In this document: piece by piece, positions 1 to 9,398 of the stretch
How positions within the stretch are numbered: the first letter of the stretch is position 1
Layout of the letters: every line of letters begins with the position of its first letter
Source: Acidobacteriota bacterium
Lineage (GTDB): Bacteria; Acidobacteriota; Terriglobia; Terriglobales; Acidobacteriaceae
Length of the DNA: 64,000 bases
Assembly (NCBI GenBank): GCA_018268895.1
Contig: JAFDVP010000012.1
Span: 124,001 to 188,000, forward strand
Reading direction: 5' to 3'
Notes under the pieces: generated by a model
The model's database searches: none
The model's input: the letters and a program-made list of their open reading frames with translations, nothing else
Told to the model about the DNA's origin: nothing
Program-made: the position numbers and the translations under genes

Positions 1-137
1 GCGATGCCCTCGACCGCGATCTGAGACGAGCCTATGGAACCGGGACTCGAGAGTTGTCAGCCTGCATTCACAAGTACGTCATTCGTTCCTGTCTCGTTTG
101 TCCGGCGTTTGTCTGCGTGTTATCACGAACGGAAAAA

Positions 138-154
138 ACCCGGCGGTGCCGGGT
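138..154 (-). terminator. Rho-independent terminator of mreB
   Basis: On the minus strand a 7-bp GC stem (ACCCGGC / GCCGGGT, 3-nt loop) runs straight into six T residues. It lies about 30 bp past the mreB stop codon. This suggests the mreB transcript ends here and is not continued into a downstream mreC gene. Confidence 0.8.
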
Positions 155-184
155 CTTTCCCATTGCTTGAAGATGTCAGGAAGA

Positions 185-1204
185 TCAGTCGATCGAGATC
201 TTGCGCAGCAGCTTGAAGTCCGAGAGCATCTTGCCGGTTCCGAGAACGACCGAAGCCAGCGGATCATCTGCGATGGAGACAGGCAGGCCAGTCTCTTCGC
301 GAATGCGCTTGTCGAGGTTCTTGATGAGCGCGCCTCCACCGGTAAGCACGATGCCGCGGTCGGAGATGTCGGCCGAGAGCTCGGGCGGTGTGCGCTCGAG
401 GGCCACGCGAATGGCGTTGATGATCGTCGAGATGCACTCCGAGAGCGCCTCGCGGATCTCGGAGTCGTCGATGGTGATGGTCTTCGGCACGCCTTCGATC
501 AGGTTGCGTCCCTTCACCTCCATCGACAGCGGCTTGTCCAGCGGATAAGCGGAGCCAAGCTGCATCTTGATCTGCTCGCCCGTGCGCTCGCCGATCAGCA
601 GGTTGTACTTGCGTTTGAGGTAGGTGATGACCGCCTCGTCCATCTGGTTTCCGGCCATGCGCACCGAACGCGAGTAGACGATGCCCGCCAGCGAGATCAC
701 GGCGATGTCCGTGGTTCCACCACCGATGTCGACAACCATGTTGCCGCCGGCCTCGGTGATGGGAAGTCCCGCTCCAATAGCTGCCACCATGGCCTGCTCG
801 ACGAGGTGCACCTCAGACGCCTTCGCGCGGTACGCCGAGTCCATGACCGCGCGCTTCTCCACCTGCGTGATCTCGGAAGGCACGCCGATGACGATGCGCG
901 GATGCACCATCATCTTGCGGTTGTGCGCCTTCTGGATGAAGTAGTTCAGCATCTTTTCGGTGTGGCGGAAGTCGGCGATGACTCCGTCCTTCATCGGCTT
1001 GATGGCGACGATGTTGCCAGGGGTGCGGCCCAGCATCTCCTTGGCCTCTTTGCCGACCGCCTCGACCTCGTTGGTCACCTTGTTGACGGCGATGATGGAG
1101 GGCTCGTTGACGATGATTCCCTTGCCATGCGCGTAGACCAGCGTGTTTGCGGTCCCGAGATCGATGGCGAGGTCGCTCGAAAACAGGCTGAAAAGCGACC
1201 GCAT
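185..1204 (-). CDS. mreB: Rod shape-determining protein MreB
   Basis: Bacterial actin homologue that polymerises on the inner face of the cytoplasmic membrane and directs the cell-wall elongation machinery. The 339-residue product has the actin-fold phosphate loops DLGTANT near the N-terminus and DIGGGTTD in the middle, the GIVLTGGGALI adenosine motif near the C-terminus, and an N-terminal MRSLFSLFSSDLA stretch like the membrane-binding start of the family. The start at 1204 gives the usual family length; an upstream in-frame ATG at 1249 would add 15 residues and neither has a strong ribosome-binding site. A terminator follows, so the gene appears monocistronic, unlike common mreBCD operons; mreC is not visible in the 184 bp downstream. 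Confidence 0.96.
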   Translation of the reverse strand: MRSLFSLFSSDLAIDLGTANTLVYAHGKGIIVNEPSIIAVNKVTNEVEAVGKEAKEMLGRTPGNIVAIKPMKDGVIADFRHTEKMLNYFIQKAHNRKMMVHPRIVIGVPSEITQVEKRAVMDSAYRAKASEVHLVEQAMVAAIGAGLPITEAGGNMVVDIGGGTTDIAVISLAGIVYSRSVRMAGNQMDEAVITYLKRKYNLLIGERTGEQIKMQLGSAYPLDKPLSMEVKGRNLIEGVPKTITIDDSEIREALSECISTIINAIRVALERTPPELSADISDRGIVLTGGGALIKNLDKRIREETGLPVSIADDPLASVVLGTGKMLSDFKLLRKISID

Positions 1205-1504
1205 GTTGTGGATGCGCGAGTAGCGGGTCTGAAAGGCGTTCGAGGACATTCGGCGGCTGTGTTCCTGATAGGAAGTTGTAAGGCTATTGTACGGCCAATT
1301 GAACGGCGCTGCGTCCCCTGTGCCCGCGTCCACCAAGGCGCGCGGCGTAGCACACAGGATTCTCGTGCTGGTCCTTCAAGCACGATCATCCTCACGAAAG
1401 CCGGAAAGCGCCAGCCAAATCTTCGACTTTGAAGCGGCAGGAACCTTCCGCGTCAGTAGCCCCGCAGCAGAATGGATACAATCGAATACGGAGCAGAAGA
1501 CACC
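1205..1504. other. Intergenic region between divergent mreB and ald
   Basis: 300 bp without a convincing gene, holding the promoters of both neighbours. A TACAAT hexamer at 1477-1482 (plus strand) is a possible -10 box for ald, and the same hexamer lies on the minus strand at 1286-1291 for mreB. No good -35 partner is evident for either, so these are only candidates. Confidence 0.35.
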
Positions 1505-2617
1505 ATGATTATTGGCGTACCCAGGGAAGTAAAAGACCACGAGAGCCGCGTTGGCGTAACCCCGGCGGGCGTAAAAGCTCTGGTAGAGGCGGGCCACAAG
1601 GTGCTGGTCGAACAGAAGGCCGGCGCACTTTCAGCCATGCCCGACGACGAGTATCAGCACGCCGGGGCCGAGATCGTAGGCTCCGCCCACGACGTCTGGC
1701 GGCTGGCCGACATGGTCGTCAAGGTCAAGGAGCCCGTCGAGAGCGAGTACAGGCACTTCCGCGAGGGACTGGTGCTGTTTACCTACCTGCACCTGGCTCC
1801 TCTTGAGGCACTTACCAACGCCCTGCTGGAGAAGAAGGTCACGGGCATCGCCTACGAGACGGTCCGCGACCGCGCCGGAGCGCTGCCGCTGCTGACGCCG
1901 ATGAGCGAGGTCGCAGGCCGCCTCAGCGTCCAGGTGGGCGCCGAGTACCTGACCAAGGAGCACGGCGGGCGCGGCCTGCTGCTGGGCGGCGTCCCGGGAG
2001 TTCCTCCCGGCAACGTCTGCATCATCGGCGGCGGAGTCGTCGGCACCAACGCCGCGAAGATCGCCCTCGGCATGGGGGCCAAGGTCACGCTTGTTGACCT
2101 GAACCTGAACCGCCTGCGCGAGCTGGACGATATCTTCAACGGCCGCGTCTTCACCATGGCCTCCAACAGCTACAACATCGAGCGCGCCGTGACCGAAGCA
2201 GACCTGTTGATCGGCGGCGTGCTGATTCCCGGAGCCGCCGCACCCAAGATCGTCACCACGGCGATGGTCCACAAGATGAAGAAGGGCGCCGTCGTCGTCG
2301 ACGTGGCGATCGACCAGGGCGGATGCATCGAGACCGCTCACCCAACGACGCACAGCAATCCCTCCTACGACATCAACGGCGTGGTGCACTACTGCGTCAC
2401 CAATATGCCCGCAGCCGTTCCCAATACCTCCACCCTTGCGCTGACCAATGCCACCTTCCCCTACGTGTTGAAGCTGGCAAAGGTTGGAGCAAAGGCGGCG
2501 ATCAAGGAAGACAAGGGGATCGCCGAGGGCGTAAACACCTACGACGGCATACTCACCTATGCTGCCGTCGCTTCGGCGCAAAACCGCGATTGGAAGAGCG
2601 TGTTCGAACTGGTATAG
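1505..2617 (+). CDS. ald: Alanine dehydrogenase
   Basis: NAD-dependent enzyme catalysing reversible oxidative deamination of L-alanine to pyruvate and ammonia in the cytoplasm. The 370-residue product starts MIIGVPREVKDHESRVG, the standard family N-terminus, has the catalytic-domain stretch PLLTPMSEVAGR, a Rossmann dinucleotide motif (IIGGGVVGTNAA) and the DVAIDQGGC segment. Length matches the family. The ATG at 1505 was preferred to one at 1472 because it reproduces the family start and has GGAG about 12 nt upstream. A two-component pair with nitrogen-regulation ancestry begins 37 bp downstream, so co-transcription is possible. Confidence 0.96.
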   Translation: MIIGVPREVKDHESRVGVTPAGVKALVEAGHKVLVEQKAGALSAMPDDEYQHAGAEIVGSAHDVWRLADMVVKVKEPVESEYRHFREGLVLFTYLHLAPLEALTNALLEKKVTGIAYETVRDRAGALPLLTPMSEVAGRLSVQVGAEYLTKEHGGRGLLLGGVPGVPPGNVCIIGGGVVGTNAAKIALGMGAKVTLVDLNLNRLRELDDIFNGRVFTMASNSYNIERAVTEADLLIGGVLIPGAAAPKIVTTAMVHKMKKGAVVVDVAIDQGGCIETAHPTTHSNPSYDINGVVHYCVTNMPAAVPNTSTLALTNATFPYVLKLAKVGAKAAIKEDKGIAEGVNTYDGILTYAAVASAQNRDWKSVFELV

Positions 2618-2654
2618 AGGGCTGGCTTCGGGAGAACGGCGCGAGGAGACAGCG

Positions 2655-5048
2655 ATGGCAACCGAGAAAAATCGGCGGAAGGTCGTAATCATCGTGCTGG
2701 GCGCCTGCCTGCTTGTGTTGTTGACGACGCTCATCGGCCTGAACGCCTTCAAGGTCAGCTTTCTGAACCCGTCGACGACGGAGCAGACCTTCGTCTTTAC
2801 GGGACTCTCAGCTCTCGCGTTTCTCCTGTTTGTCGCCATCCTGGTCCTGCTGGTTCGCAATGTGCTCAAGCTCTATGCCGACCAGCGCAGCCGCGTACTA
2901 GGGTCGCGCCTTCGCACCCGCATGCTTACCGGCGCAGTCTTGGTCTCCCTGGTGCCGATCGCGTTCATGTTTTTTTTCAGCTACGGCCTGATGAACCGGT
3001 CCGTCGACCGCTGGTTCTCCCAGCCAGTGACCGAGATGCGCGACGACAGCAACCGTATTGCGCTGGAGCTGTCGCATTACACCGCTGCAAACGCGCGGGC
3101 CGAAGCCACGGCAATCGCCGCCACCCTACCCGAGATGCGCGACATGCTCGAAGGTGACACCGGAGCGGTCACCGATCGCGAACGCGAAGAGATCGCCCGG
3201 GTCCTCCGCCAGCACGAGATCACACTGCAAAACGGCTTTGTGATTGTTTACCGTAACCGGCAGGTTGTGGCGTCGTTCCAAATGCCGCAGCGCGAGGGCG
3301 CAACGGCCGAGGTGAAGCCCTGGCTTCCTGAAAAGAGTGTGGATGAGGAGACCGGCAGCCGCAACGATCCGCCCGAAAAACCGGCACTCAGTGACCCAAC
3401 GGACGCCGCAATTCTGGCCGCGGCACAACGCAACGATGAGCCGATCTTTTCGCTGAACAAAAACGACTATGCCCTGGGGACGGCCACACTGAAACAGGGC
3501 ACCGTCGTCGTCGGCCTGCCCATGCCCTATGGAATGTCCTCCACGATGGCCGACCTTCGCCTACGCGCTGAAAACTACTGGAAACTGTTCCGTCAGCGCA
3601 GGCAGATTCGAAATCTTTACATGATGCTCTTGCTGATGATGACTGGCCTTGCGCTATTCGCATCGACGTGGCTTGCGCTTCATCTTTCCAAGCAGGTCAC
3701 CAAGCCGGTCGAGGCGCTGGCAGATGCCATGGAGGCCATCGCGGCAGGCGACTATGGACACCGCGTAAAAGAGAGCGCCACCGAAGAGCTGGGCGAGCTG
3801 GTGCGCAGCTTCAATCACATGGCCGCCGATCTTGAAGGCAGCCGCCGCGCAGTGGAAGAGTCGACCGGGCAATTAAGCGTAGCCAACGCCGCGCTGGAAG
3901 CGCGCCGCGGCGAGCTCGAGACCATGCTCGAGACGATCCCCAACGGCGTCGCCACGCTCGACGCGCAGGGCAGGATCGTCCTCGCCAATCGCGCGTTGAT
4001 CGAGATGATGGATCCCGGCGGGCAAAGCCCCTTCCTCGGACGCGCAATTCACACAGTCTTCCCACCGGAGGTTGTCGAGGTGCTGGACCGGCTCATCAAA
4101 CGCAGCCATCGCATGGGTTCGGCGTCGAGTGAGTTGGAGATCGATGCTCCTGGCGGCCACTTTGGTGGAACGCTCAACCTGCTGGCAACGGTCGCGCTTC
4201 TGGAGACCCCAGTAGGCAACGACCGCGCGCGTCGCGAGCATCGCGGCTATGTGATCGTTCTCGAAAACGCGACGGAACTGCTCCGCGCGCAGAAGCAATC
4301 GGCGTGGAAAGAAGTTGCGCGTCGCGTGGCGCATGAGATCAAGAACCCGCTGACGCCGATCGGCCTCAGCGCGGAGCAGATCCGACGGCACATCGACCGC
4401 CTCGCGGGAACGCTGGAGGCTGCGGGCGTGGAGTCGACCTCGCCCGGCGTCATTCGCCGCTCCAGCGAAGTCATCTCAAGCTCCGTCGAGAGTATGCGCT
4501 CGCTGGTGGATCAGTTCTCCGCGCTTGCCGAGTTCCCCACGGCGCAGCCGCGCCCGGCGGACCTGAACACCATCATCGAAAACTCGCTGGCGATGTTTGC
4601 CGGCCGGATGCAGTCGATCAAGGTCGTCCGGCGCATGGGTGAAAAGCTGCCGCTGGTGATGGCGGACCCCGAGGCCCTGAAGCGCGCGCTTGGCAACCTG
4701 GTCGACAACGCCGCCGAAGCGATGCAGTCGAGCCTGCTCCGTGAGCTACGCATCTCAACCTGTCTGCTCGAAAACGGCATGGTGGAGCTGACGATCGCCG
4801 ACACTGGCTCGGGCCTCACAGACGAGATGCGCGAGCGGCTCTTCCTGCCCTACTTCTCCACCAAACAGCGCGGCACGGGCCTCGGGCTTGCGATCGCAGG
4901 CAAGATCATCCAGGAGCACCAGGGCACAATTCGCGCTGAAAAGAATGTTCCTGCGGGAGCAAAATTCATCATCGAGCTGCGCCCAGCCGTCGAAGGCGAA
5001 TCCGACACCATCGCAGCCGATACAAGTACCGGGAGAGTGACCGCGTGA
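2655..5048 (+). CDS. NtrY-like membrane sensor histidine kinase
   Basis: Membrane kinase predicted to phosphorylate the regulator encoded next. The 797-residue protein has three N-terminal membrane helices (about residues 9-32, 47-70, 88-110), a long extracytoplasmic region, a fourth helix (about 319-340), a HAMP linker, a PAS domain (about 420-540), then HisKA with the phospho-acceptor in RRVAHEIKNPLTPI (His560) and an ATPase domain with an N box (NLVDNAAEAM) and glycine-rich motifs (DTGSGL, GTGLGLAIAG). This order is that of NtrY. The ATG at 2655 has an excellent GAGGAGA site 6 bp upstream; longer readings run back into ald. The stop overlaps the next start (GTGA), indicating translational coupling. 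The signal sensed is unknown. Confidence 0.9.
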   Translation: MATEKNRRKVVIIVLGACLLVLLTTLIGLNAFKVSFLNPSTTEQTFVFTGLSALAFLLFVAILVLLVRNVLKLYADQRSRVLGSRLRTRMLTGAVLVSLVPIAFMFFFSYGLMNRSVDRWFSQPVTEMRDDSNRIALELSHYTAANARAEATAIAATLPEMRDMLEGDTGAVTDREREEIARVLRQHEITLQNGFVIVYRNRQVVASFQMPQREGATAEVKPWLPEKSVDEETGSRNDPPEKPALSDPTDAAILAAAQRNDEPIFSLNKNDYALGTATLKQGTVVVGLPMPYGMSSTMADLRLRAENYWKLFRQRRQIRNLYMMLLLMMTGLALFASTWLALHLSKQVTKPVEALADAMEAIAAGDYGHRVKESATEELGELVRSFNHMAADLEGSRRAVEESTGQLSVANAALEARRGELETMLETIPNGVATLDAQGRIVLANRALIEMMDPGGQSPFLGRAIHTVFPPEVVEVLDRLIKRSHRMGSASSELEIDAPGGHFGGTLNLLATVALLETPVGNDRARREHRGYVIVLENATELLRAQKQSAWKEVARRVAHEIKNPLTPIGLSAEQIRRHIDRLAGTLEAAGVESTSPGVIRRSSEVISSSVESMRSLVDQFSALAEFPTAQPRPADLNTIIENSLAMFAGRMQSIKVVRRMGEKLPLVMADPEALKRALGNLVDNAAEAMQSSLLRELRISTCLLENGMVELTIADTGSGLTDEMRERLFLPYFSTKQRGTGLGLAIAGKIIQEHQGTIRAEKNVPAGAKFIIELRPAVEGESDTIAADTSTGRVTA

Positions 5049-6424
5049 ACCACATTTTGATCGTCGACGACGAAGCCGAGATACGCGAGACGCTCGAAGG
5101 CATCCTGCGCGAAGAGGGCTACCTCGTCACCACCAGCGCCACCGCCACCGAAGCCTTGGAACTGGTGCGCGACGCCGACTACGACGTCGTGCTGCTCGAC
5201 ATCTGGCTGCCGGACAGGGACGGCCTCGAGACGCTCGGCGAAATGCGCCGCCTTGAAAGCGCCAACGTTCCCGAGGTCGTCATCATCAGCGGCCACGGAA
5301 CGATAGAATCGGCCGTGCGTGCGACCAAGCTCGGCGCCTACGACTTTCTCGAAAAGCCCCTCTCGCTCGACCGCACGTTGATCGTCGTGAAGAACGCCAT
5401 GCAAGCCCGGCGCATGCGCGAGGACAACGCCGAGTTCGCGCGCCAGCTGGCGGCAAGGAACAACGTCACCGGCCAGAGCGTCGCGATGAAGGCCCTGCGC
5501 CAGCAGATCAAGCTGATGGCGCCAACCAACGGCCGCGTGCTGATCTTTGGCGAGAGCGGCACGGGCAAGGAGCTGATCGGCCGCGCCATGCACGCCGCCA
5601 GTCTCCGCAAGGACCGCCCCTTCGTCGAGCTGAACTGCGCCGCCATCCCCGAGGACTACATCGAGAGCGAGCTCTTCGGTTACCGGCACGGCGCCGTGGC
5701 CGGAGGCCCGCCCGAGAAACGCGGGACCTTCGAGCGCGCCGACGGCGGAACACTCTTCCTCGACGAGGTCGGTGACATGAGCCTGAAGACGCAGGCCAAG
5801 GTGCTGCGCACGCTCGACGAGCAGCGCTTTCTGCCCGTGGGAGCTTCGCATCCGGTGCACGTCGACGTGCGCGTCATCGCGGCCACAAACAAGGATCTCG
5901 AGGACGAGATCGCGCGCGGCAACTTCCGCGAAGACCTCTTCTACCGGCTCAACGTCATTCCGTTCTTCGTGCCGCCGCTGAGGGACCGCAAGGAAGATAT
6001 TCCGCTCCTCGTAAAAGAGTTTCTCGAAGAGTTCGGCCAGCAGTACGGCCGCCCCCACGTCGAGATGACGGAGGATGCCTTGAACTCGCTGCGCCAGTAT
6101 CATTGGCCAGGCAACGTCCGCGAATTGCGCAACCTCGTCGAGCGCCTGCTCATCCTGAACCCGAAGGTGCACCGCATCGAGAAGAAGCATCTTCCGATGC
6201 TCGTCTATCGCGGCCCCAAGCTCACCGAGTCGGGAAGGATCAGCACGAAGACCGAAGAGTTCTCGAGCCTCGTCGAGGCGCGCGAGGCCTACGAGCGCGA
6301 CTTCATCCTGAAGAAACTGGACGAGTTCCACGGCAACGTCAGCCGCGCCGCCGAAGGGCTTGGCCTCGAGCGCAGCCATCTCTACCGCAAGATGAAGGCG
6401 CTCGGCGTCACGATCAAAGAGTAG
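5045..6424 (+). CDS. NtrX/NtrC-family AAA+ response regulator with degenerate GAFTGA loop
   Basis: Cytoplasmic DNA-binding regulator, partner of the overlapping NtrY-like kinase. The 459 residues comprise a receiver domain (phospho-acceptor Asp52 in LLDIWLPD), an AAA+ domain with Walker A GESGTGKE and Walker B GGTLFLDEVGD, and a C-terminal Fis-type helix-turn-helix (NVSRAAEGLGLERSHLYRK). The loop that contacts sigma-54 in true activators, GAFTGA, reads GAVAGG (residues 216-221, bases 5690-5707). Such changes normally abolish sigma-54 activation, so the protein may work as a repressor or a sigma-70-type regulator, as reported for some NtrX proteins. It starts at GTG 5045, overlapping the kinase stop by 4 nt. 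Confidence 0.9.
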   Translation: MNHILIVDDEAEIRETLEGILREEGYLVTTSATATEALELVRDADYDVVLLDIWLPDRDGLETLGEMRRLESANVPEVVIISGHGTIESAVRATKLGAYDFLEKPLSLDRTLIVVKNAMQARRMREDNAEFARQLAARNNVTGQSVAMKALRQQIKLMAPTNGRVLIFGESGTGKELIGRAMHAASLRKDRPFVELNCAAIPEDYIESELFGYRHGAVAGGPPEKRGTFERADGGTLFLDEVGDMSLKTQAKVLRTLDEQRFLPVGASHPVHVDVRVIAATNKDLEDEIARGNFREDLFYRLNVIPFFVPPLRDRKEDIPLLVKEFLEEFGQQYGRPHVEMTEDALNSLRQYHWPGNVRELRNLVERLLILNPKVHRIEKKHLPMLVYRGPKLTESGRISTKTEEFSSLVEAREAYERDFILKKLDEFHGNVSRAAEGLGLERSHLYRKMKALGVTIKE

Positions 6425-6762
6425 CGGCCCGGTTACGGCAGGGTCCGCCGGCTGTCAGCGATTCTCCTTTGCCGGCGGCAAGCAGAAGAAATCGCGAAAA
6501 TCCCGCGCCCCTGCCAACCGGATACTAAGGGCCGCTGGAGTTTGCGCTCCAGCGGGAAGTTACAGGAATAGATGCCGGATTCCGCCATGGGTTTGTATCC
6601 AGATACCCGCCGCCGAGATTTTCGTTTTTACTTCGCGGGCCTGCGTGTGGGACTGGGATAATCGTAGGTGCTCTGGTGGTTCACAGCCTCGGTGGCGATC
6701 GCTCCAGCCGGCCGGCACAAAGGCTCGGCTCCGCTGCGAGAGAGAGGCTGCGCGCACCCCCG
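6425..6762. other. Intergenic region upstream of ftsK
   Basis: 338 bp without a supported gene. It contains a 9-bp GC-rich hairpin (6532-6540 with 6547-6555, loop TTTGCG) with no T-tract, which could end the upstream two-component transcript. The ftsK promoter presumably lies to its right, but I cannot pick out clear boxes. Confidence 0.4.
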
Positions 6763-9396
6763 ATGAAGACACTACGACTCGTCTCTACGCCAACCCGCAA
6801 TCGAAGACTGAACGAGATTATCGGGCTCACCGTGCTGGTCAGCGCGGGACTTCTGCTGCTCGCGCTGGTCAGCTACACGCCCACCGATCGCTCCTTCAAC
6901 ACCGTGGGCGGCTACGTTGCGGGGCGGCCTGCGCATAACTGGACGGGAATCGCCGGCGCCTATCTCTCCGACGCCATGCTGCAGATCATCGGCATCGCAG
7001 CGTTCTTCCTTCCTCTCGTCGTCGGGCGGCTCGGCGTCTGCTGGATGATGTCGCGCCCCGCTGGCTCCCCGCTGGCGAAGACTGTTGGCCTGTCGATGTG
7101 GGTCGTCTTCGGCCCCGCAGCGATCGCGCTGCTGCCCGGTCACCTGCTGTGGCGTGGCGCGCTGCCAGTCGAGGGCGTCAGCGGACGCCTGCTCGCCGAC
7201 CTGCTCGTCTCCTTCCTCAACCTTCCCGGCGCCTCCATTGTGCTCGCCCTGATGGTCGCGCTCTCGCTCTACCTTGCGACGACGTTCACCTTCAACACCG
7301 CGCGCGAATGGGCGACCATGCGCTTCGGCTTCGCCCAAACGATGTGGGAGCGCTGGACCGCATGGCGCGAACGTCGCCGCGGCGCAGACCTACCCGCCGA
7401 AGAGTACGGCACCAAACGCGAGCGTGCGGAGATGCGCGCGCAGCGCGAACACGAGATCGCCGACCGCAAAATGCGCGAGGCCGAGGCTAAACTCCGCGAG
7501 CCGAACACAACCCTGCTGGGCAGCCTCTTCGGCTGGCTGAGCCGCAGGAAGCGCGCAGAGGCACAGGCGCAGCCGGAAGAGTCGATGCGTCCTGCCGCGG
7601 AGTCTTCCATCTTCCAGGCCATGCCGCGCACCATGGTCGACGCTCCTCCCGTCACTCCGCTGAGCACTGCAACCGCTGCGGCTGCGCCCTTCGCCGAAGC
7701 ATTGGCAAAGGCGGCAGCGCCCACGCGGGCCATCGACGATGCAGCAAACTTCAGCGACAGCTTCCGCGAGCCGGCGCCTGCACGCGAAACCGCCCCGCCG
7801 CCCGCGAGGCGCAACGTGCAGGAGATCCGCCCCGCCGCCGCTCCCGTCACAGCGCAGGCTGAGGATGGCATCTCCTTCGGCAAGCGCGCCGACGCCGACC
7901 TCAAGGCCGTCGTCATCACGCCGAAGAGCGTGCGCGGCTACAAGCTGCCTCCGTCTTCCCTGCTCTATCGCAGCGAAGAACACACGACCGTCCGCGAGGA
8001 TGCCCTGCGCGAAGAGGCGCGCATCCTGGTCGAGAAGTGCGCCGAGTTCGACGTCGACGGACAGGTCACGCACATCAACCCCGGCCCCGTCGTCACCACC
8101 TTTGAGTTCAAGCCCGACGCCGGTGTGAAGTATGCCCGCGTCACCGGCCTCGCCGACGACCTCTGCCTCGCCATGGCCGCCGAGAGCATTCTGATCGAGC
8201 GCATGGCAGGCAAATCGACCGTTGGCATCCAGGTTCCGAACGCCGAGCGCGAGACCATCTGGCTGCGCGATGTCGTCGAGTGCGAGAACTTCGCGCAGTC
8301 GAAGTCGCGCCTGGCCATCGCCCTCGGCAAGGACATCAACGGCCGCATCGTCACCGCCGACCTCGCCTCCATGCCGCACGTCTTGATCGCAGGCTCAACC
8401 GGCTCGGGTAAATCGGTTGCGATCAACGCGATGATCATGAGCGTGCTCTTCAAGTCCACGCCGGAGCAGGTGCGCATGATCCTCGTAGACCCCAAGCGCG
8501 TCGAGCTCGGCATGTACGAGGGCATCCCGCACCTCTTCACGCCGATCATCACCGAGGCCAAGCTCGCGGCCAACGCATTGCGCAACGCAGTGCGCGAGAT
8601 GGAACGCCGCCTCAAACTGCTCGCCGCAAACCACGTCCGCAACATCGACCAGTTCAACAAGCTCTTCGACAATGGCAGCGGACATCTCTTCGAGGACGTC
8701 AACCAGGAGCCGCTGCCCTACATCATGATCATCATCGACGAGCTGGCCGACCTGATGATGCTCGACCGCGCCAACGTCGAAGAGGCGATCACGCGCCTCG
8801 CGCAGATGGCGCGCGCCGTCGGCATCCATCTCGTGCTCGCCACGCAGCGGCCGTCAGTCGACGTCATCACCGGACTCATCAAGGCCAACGTTCCCACGCG
8901 CATGAGCTTCCGCCTCGCCACCAAAGTCGACTCGCGCACCATCATCGACTCCAACGGCGCCGAAAGCCTGCTGGGCCGCGGCGATATGCTCTACCTGCCG
9001 CCGGGAACAAGCCGCGTCCAGCGCGTGCACGCTCCATTCGTCACCGAGAAGGAGATCGCCGCAGTCACCGACTTCTGGAAGGCACAGGGCGAGGCCGAAT
9101 ACGTTCACGGCTTCCTCGAAGGCCCCAAGGACGAGGCCGGACGCGACACCGAAGGCGGCTCAGGTGGCGACGACAACGATCCGATGTACGACGACGCCGT
9201 TCGCCTCGTCTTCGAGTTCGGCAAGGCGTCCACCTCGCTGCTGCAGCGTCGCCTGCGCATTGGCTACGGCCGCGCCGCCCACCTGATCGACCTGATGTAT
9301 AACGACGGTCTGGTCGGCCCCGCCGACGGCTCAAAGCCGCGCGAACTGCTGAAGCCTGCCAGCTGGCTGAAAGAGGTCGACACCGTCTCGCAATAA
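6763..9396 (+). CDS. ftsK: DNA translocase FtsK
   Basis: Septum-anchored, ATP-driven DNA pump that segregates chromosome ends during division. The 877-residue protein has four N-terminal membrane helices (first at about residues 20-40), a charged linker rich in Ala, Arg and Glu, a motor domain with Walker A (AGSTGSGKS) and Walker B (YIMIIIDELADLMM), and a C-terminal winged-helix gamma domain (SLLQRRLRIGYGRAA) that reads polarity sequences in the DNA. The ATG at 6763 is preferred to 6676 because the extra 29 residues are low-complexity and not FtsK-like. It is flanked by an unrelated leftward pair whose last stop codon lies 2 bp beyond its own. Confidence 0.95.
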   Translation: MKTLRLVSTPTRNRRLNEIIGLTVLVSAGLLLLALVSYTPTDRSFNTVGGYVAGRPAHNWTGIAGAYLSDAMLQIIGIAAFFLPLVVGRLGVCWMMSRPAGSPLAKTVGLSMWVVFGPAAIALLPGHLLWRGALPVEGVSGRLLADLLVSFLNLPGASIVLALMVALSLYLATTFTFNTAREWATMRFGFAQTMWERWTAWRERRRGADLPAEEYGTKRERAEMRAQREHEIADRKMREAEAKLREPNTTLLGSLFGWLSRRKRAEAQAQPEESMRPAAESSIFQAMPRTMVDAPPVTPLSTATAAAAPFAEALAKAAAPTRAIDDAANFSDSFREPAPARETAPPPARRNVQEIRPAAAPVTAQAEDGISFGKRADADLKAVVITPKSVRGYKLPPSSLLYRSEEHTTVREDALREEARILVEKCAEFDVDGQVTHINPGPVVTTFEFKPDAGVKYARVTGLADDLCLAMAAESILIERMAGKSTVGIQVPNAERETIWLRDVVECENFAQSKSRLAIALGKDINGRIVTADLASMPHVLIAGSTGSGKSVAINAMIMSVLFKSTPEQVRMILVDPKRVELGMYEGIPHLFTPIITEAKLAANALRNAVREMERRLKLLAANHVRNIDQFNKLFDNGSGHLFEDVNQEPLPYIMIIIDELADLMMLDRANVEEAITRLAQMARAVGIHLVLATQRPSVDVITGLIKANVPTRMSFRLATKVDSRTIIDSNGAESLLGRGDMLYLPPGTSRVQRVHAPFVTEKEIAAVTDFWKAQGEAEYVHGFLEGPKDEAGRDTEGGSGGDDNDPMYDDAVRLVFEFGKASTSLLQRRLRIGYGRAAHLIDLMYNDGLVGPADGSKPRELLKPASWLKEVDTVSQ

Positions 9397-9398
9397 GT

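Noticed and set aside
1..137. Possible end of a rightward gene at the left edge (stop at 22-24)
   Set aside because: Only seven codons are visible before the stop, too few to support a gene.
98..1432. 444-residue open frame opposite mreB
   Set aside because: Antisense to a complete mreB, with His/Asp/Arg-rich sequence typical of shadows in GC-rich DNA and no domain.
4850..6379. 509-residue open frame opposite the NtrX-like regulator
   Set aside because: Shadow frame; the sense strand has intact AAA+ motifs.
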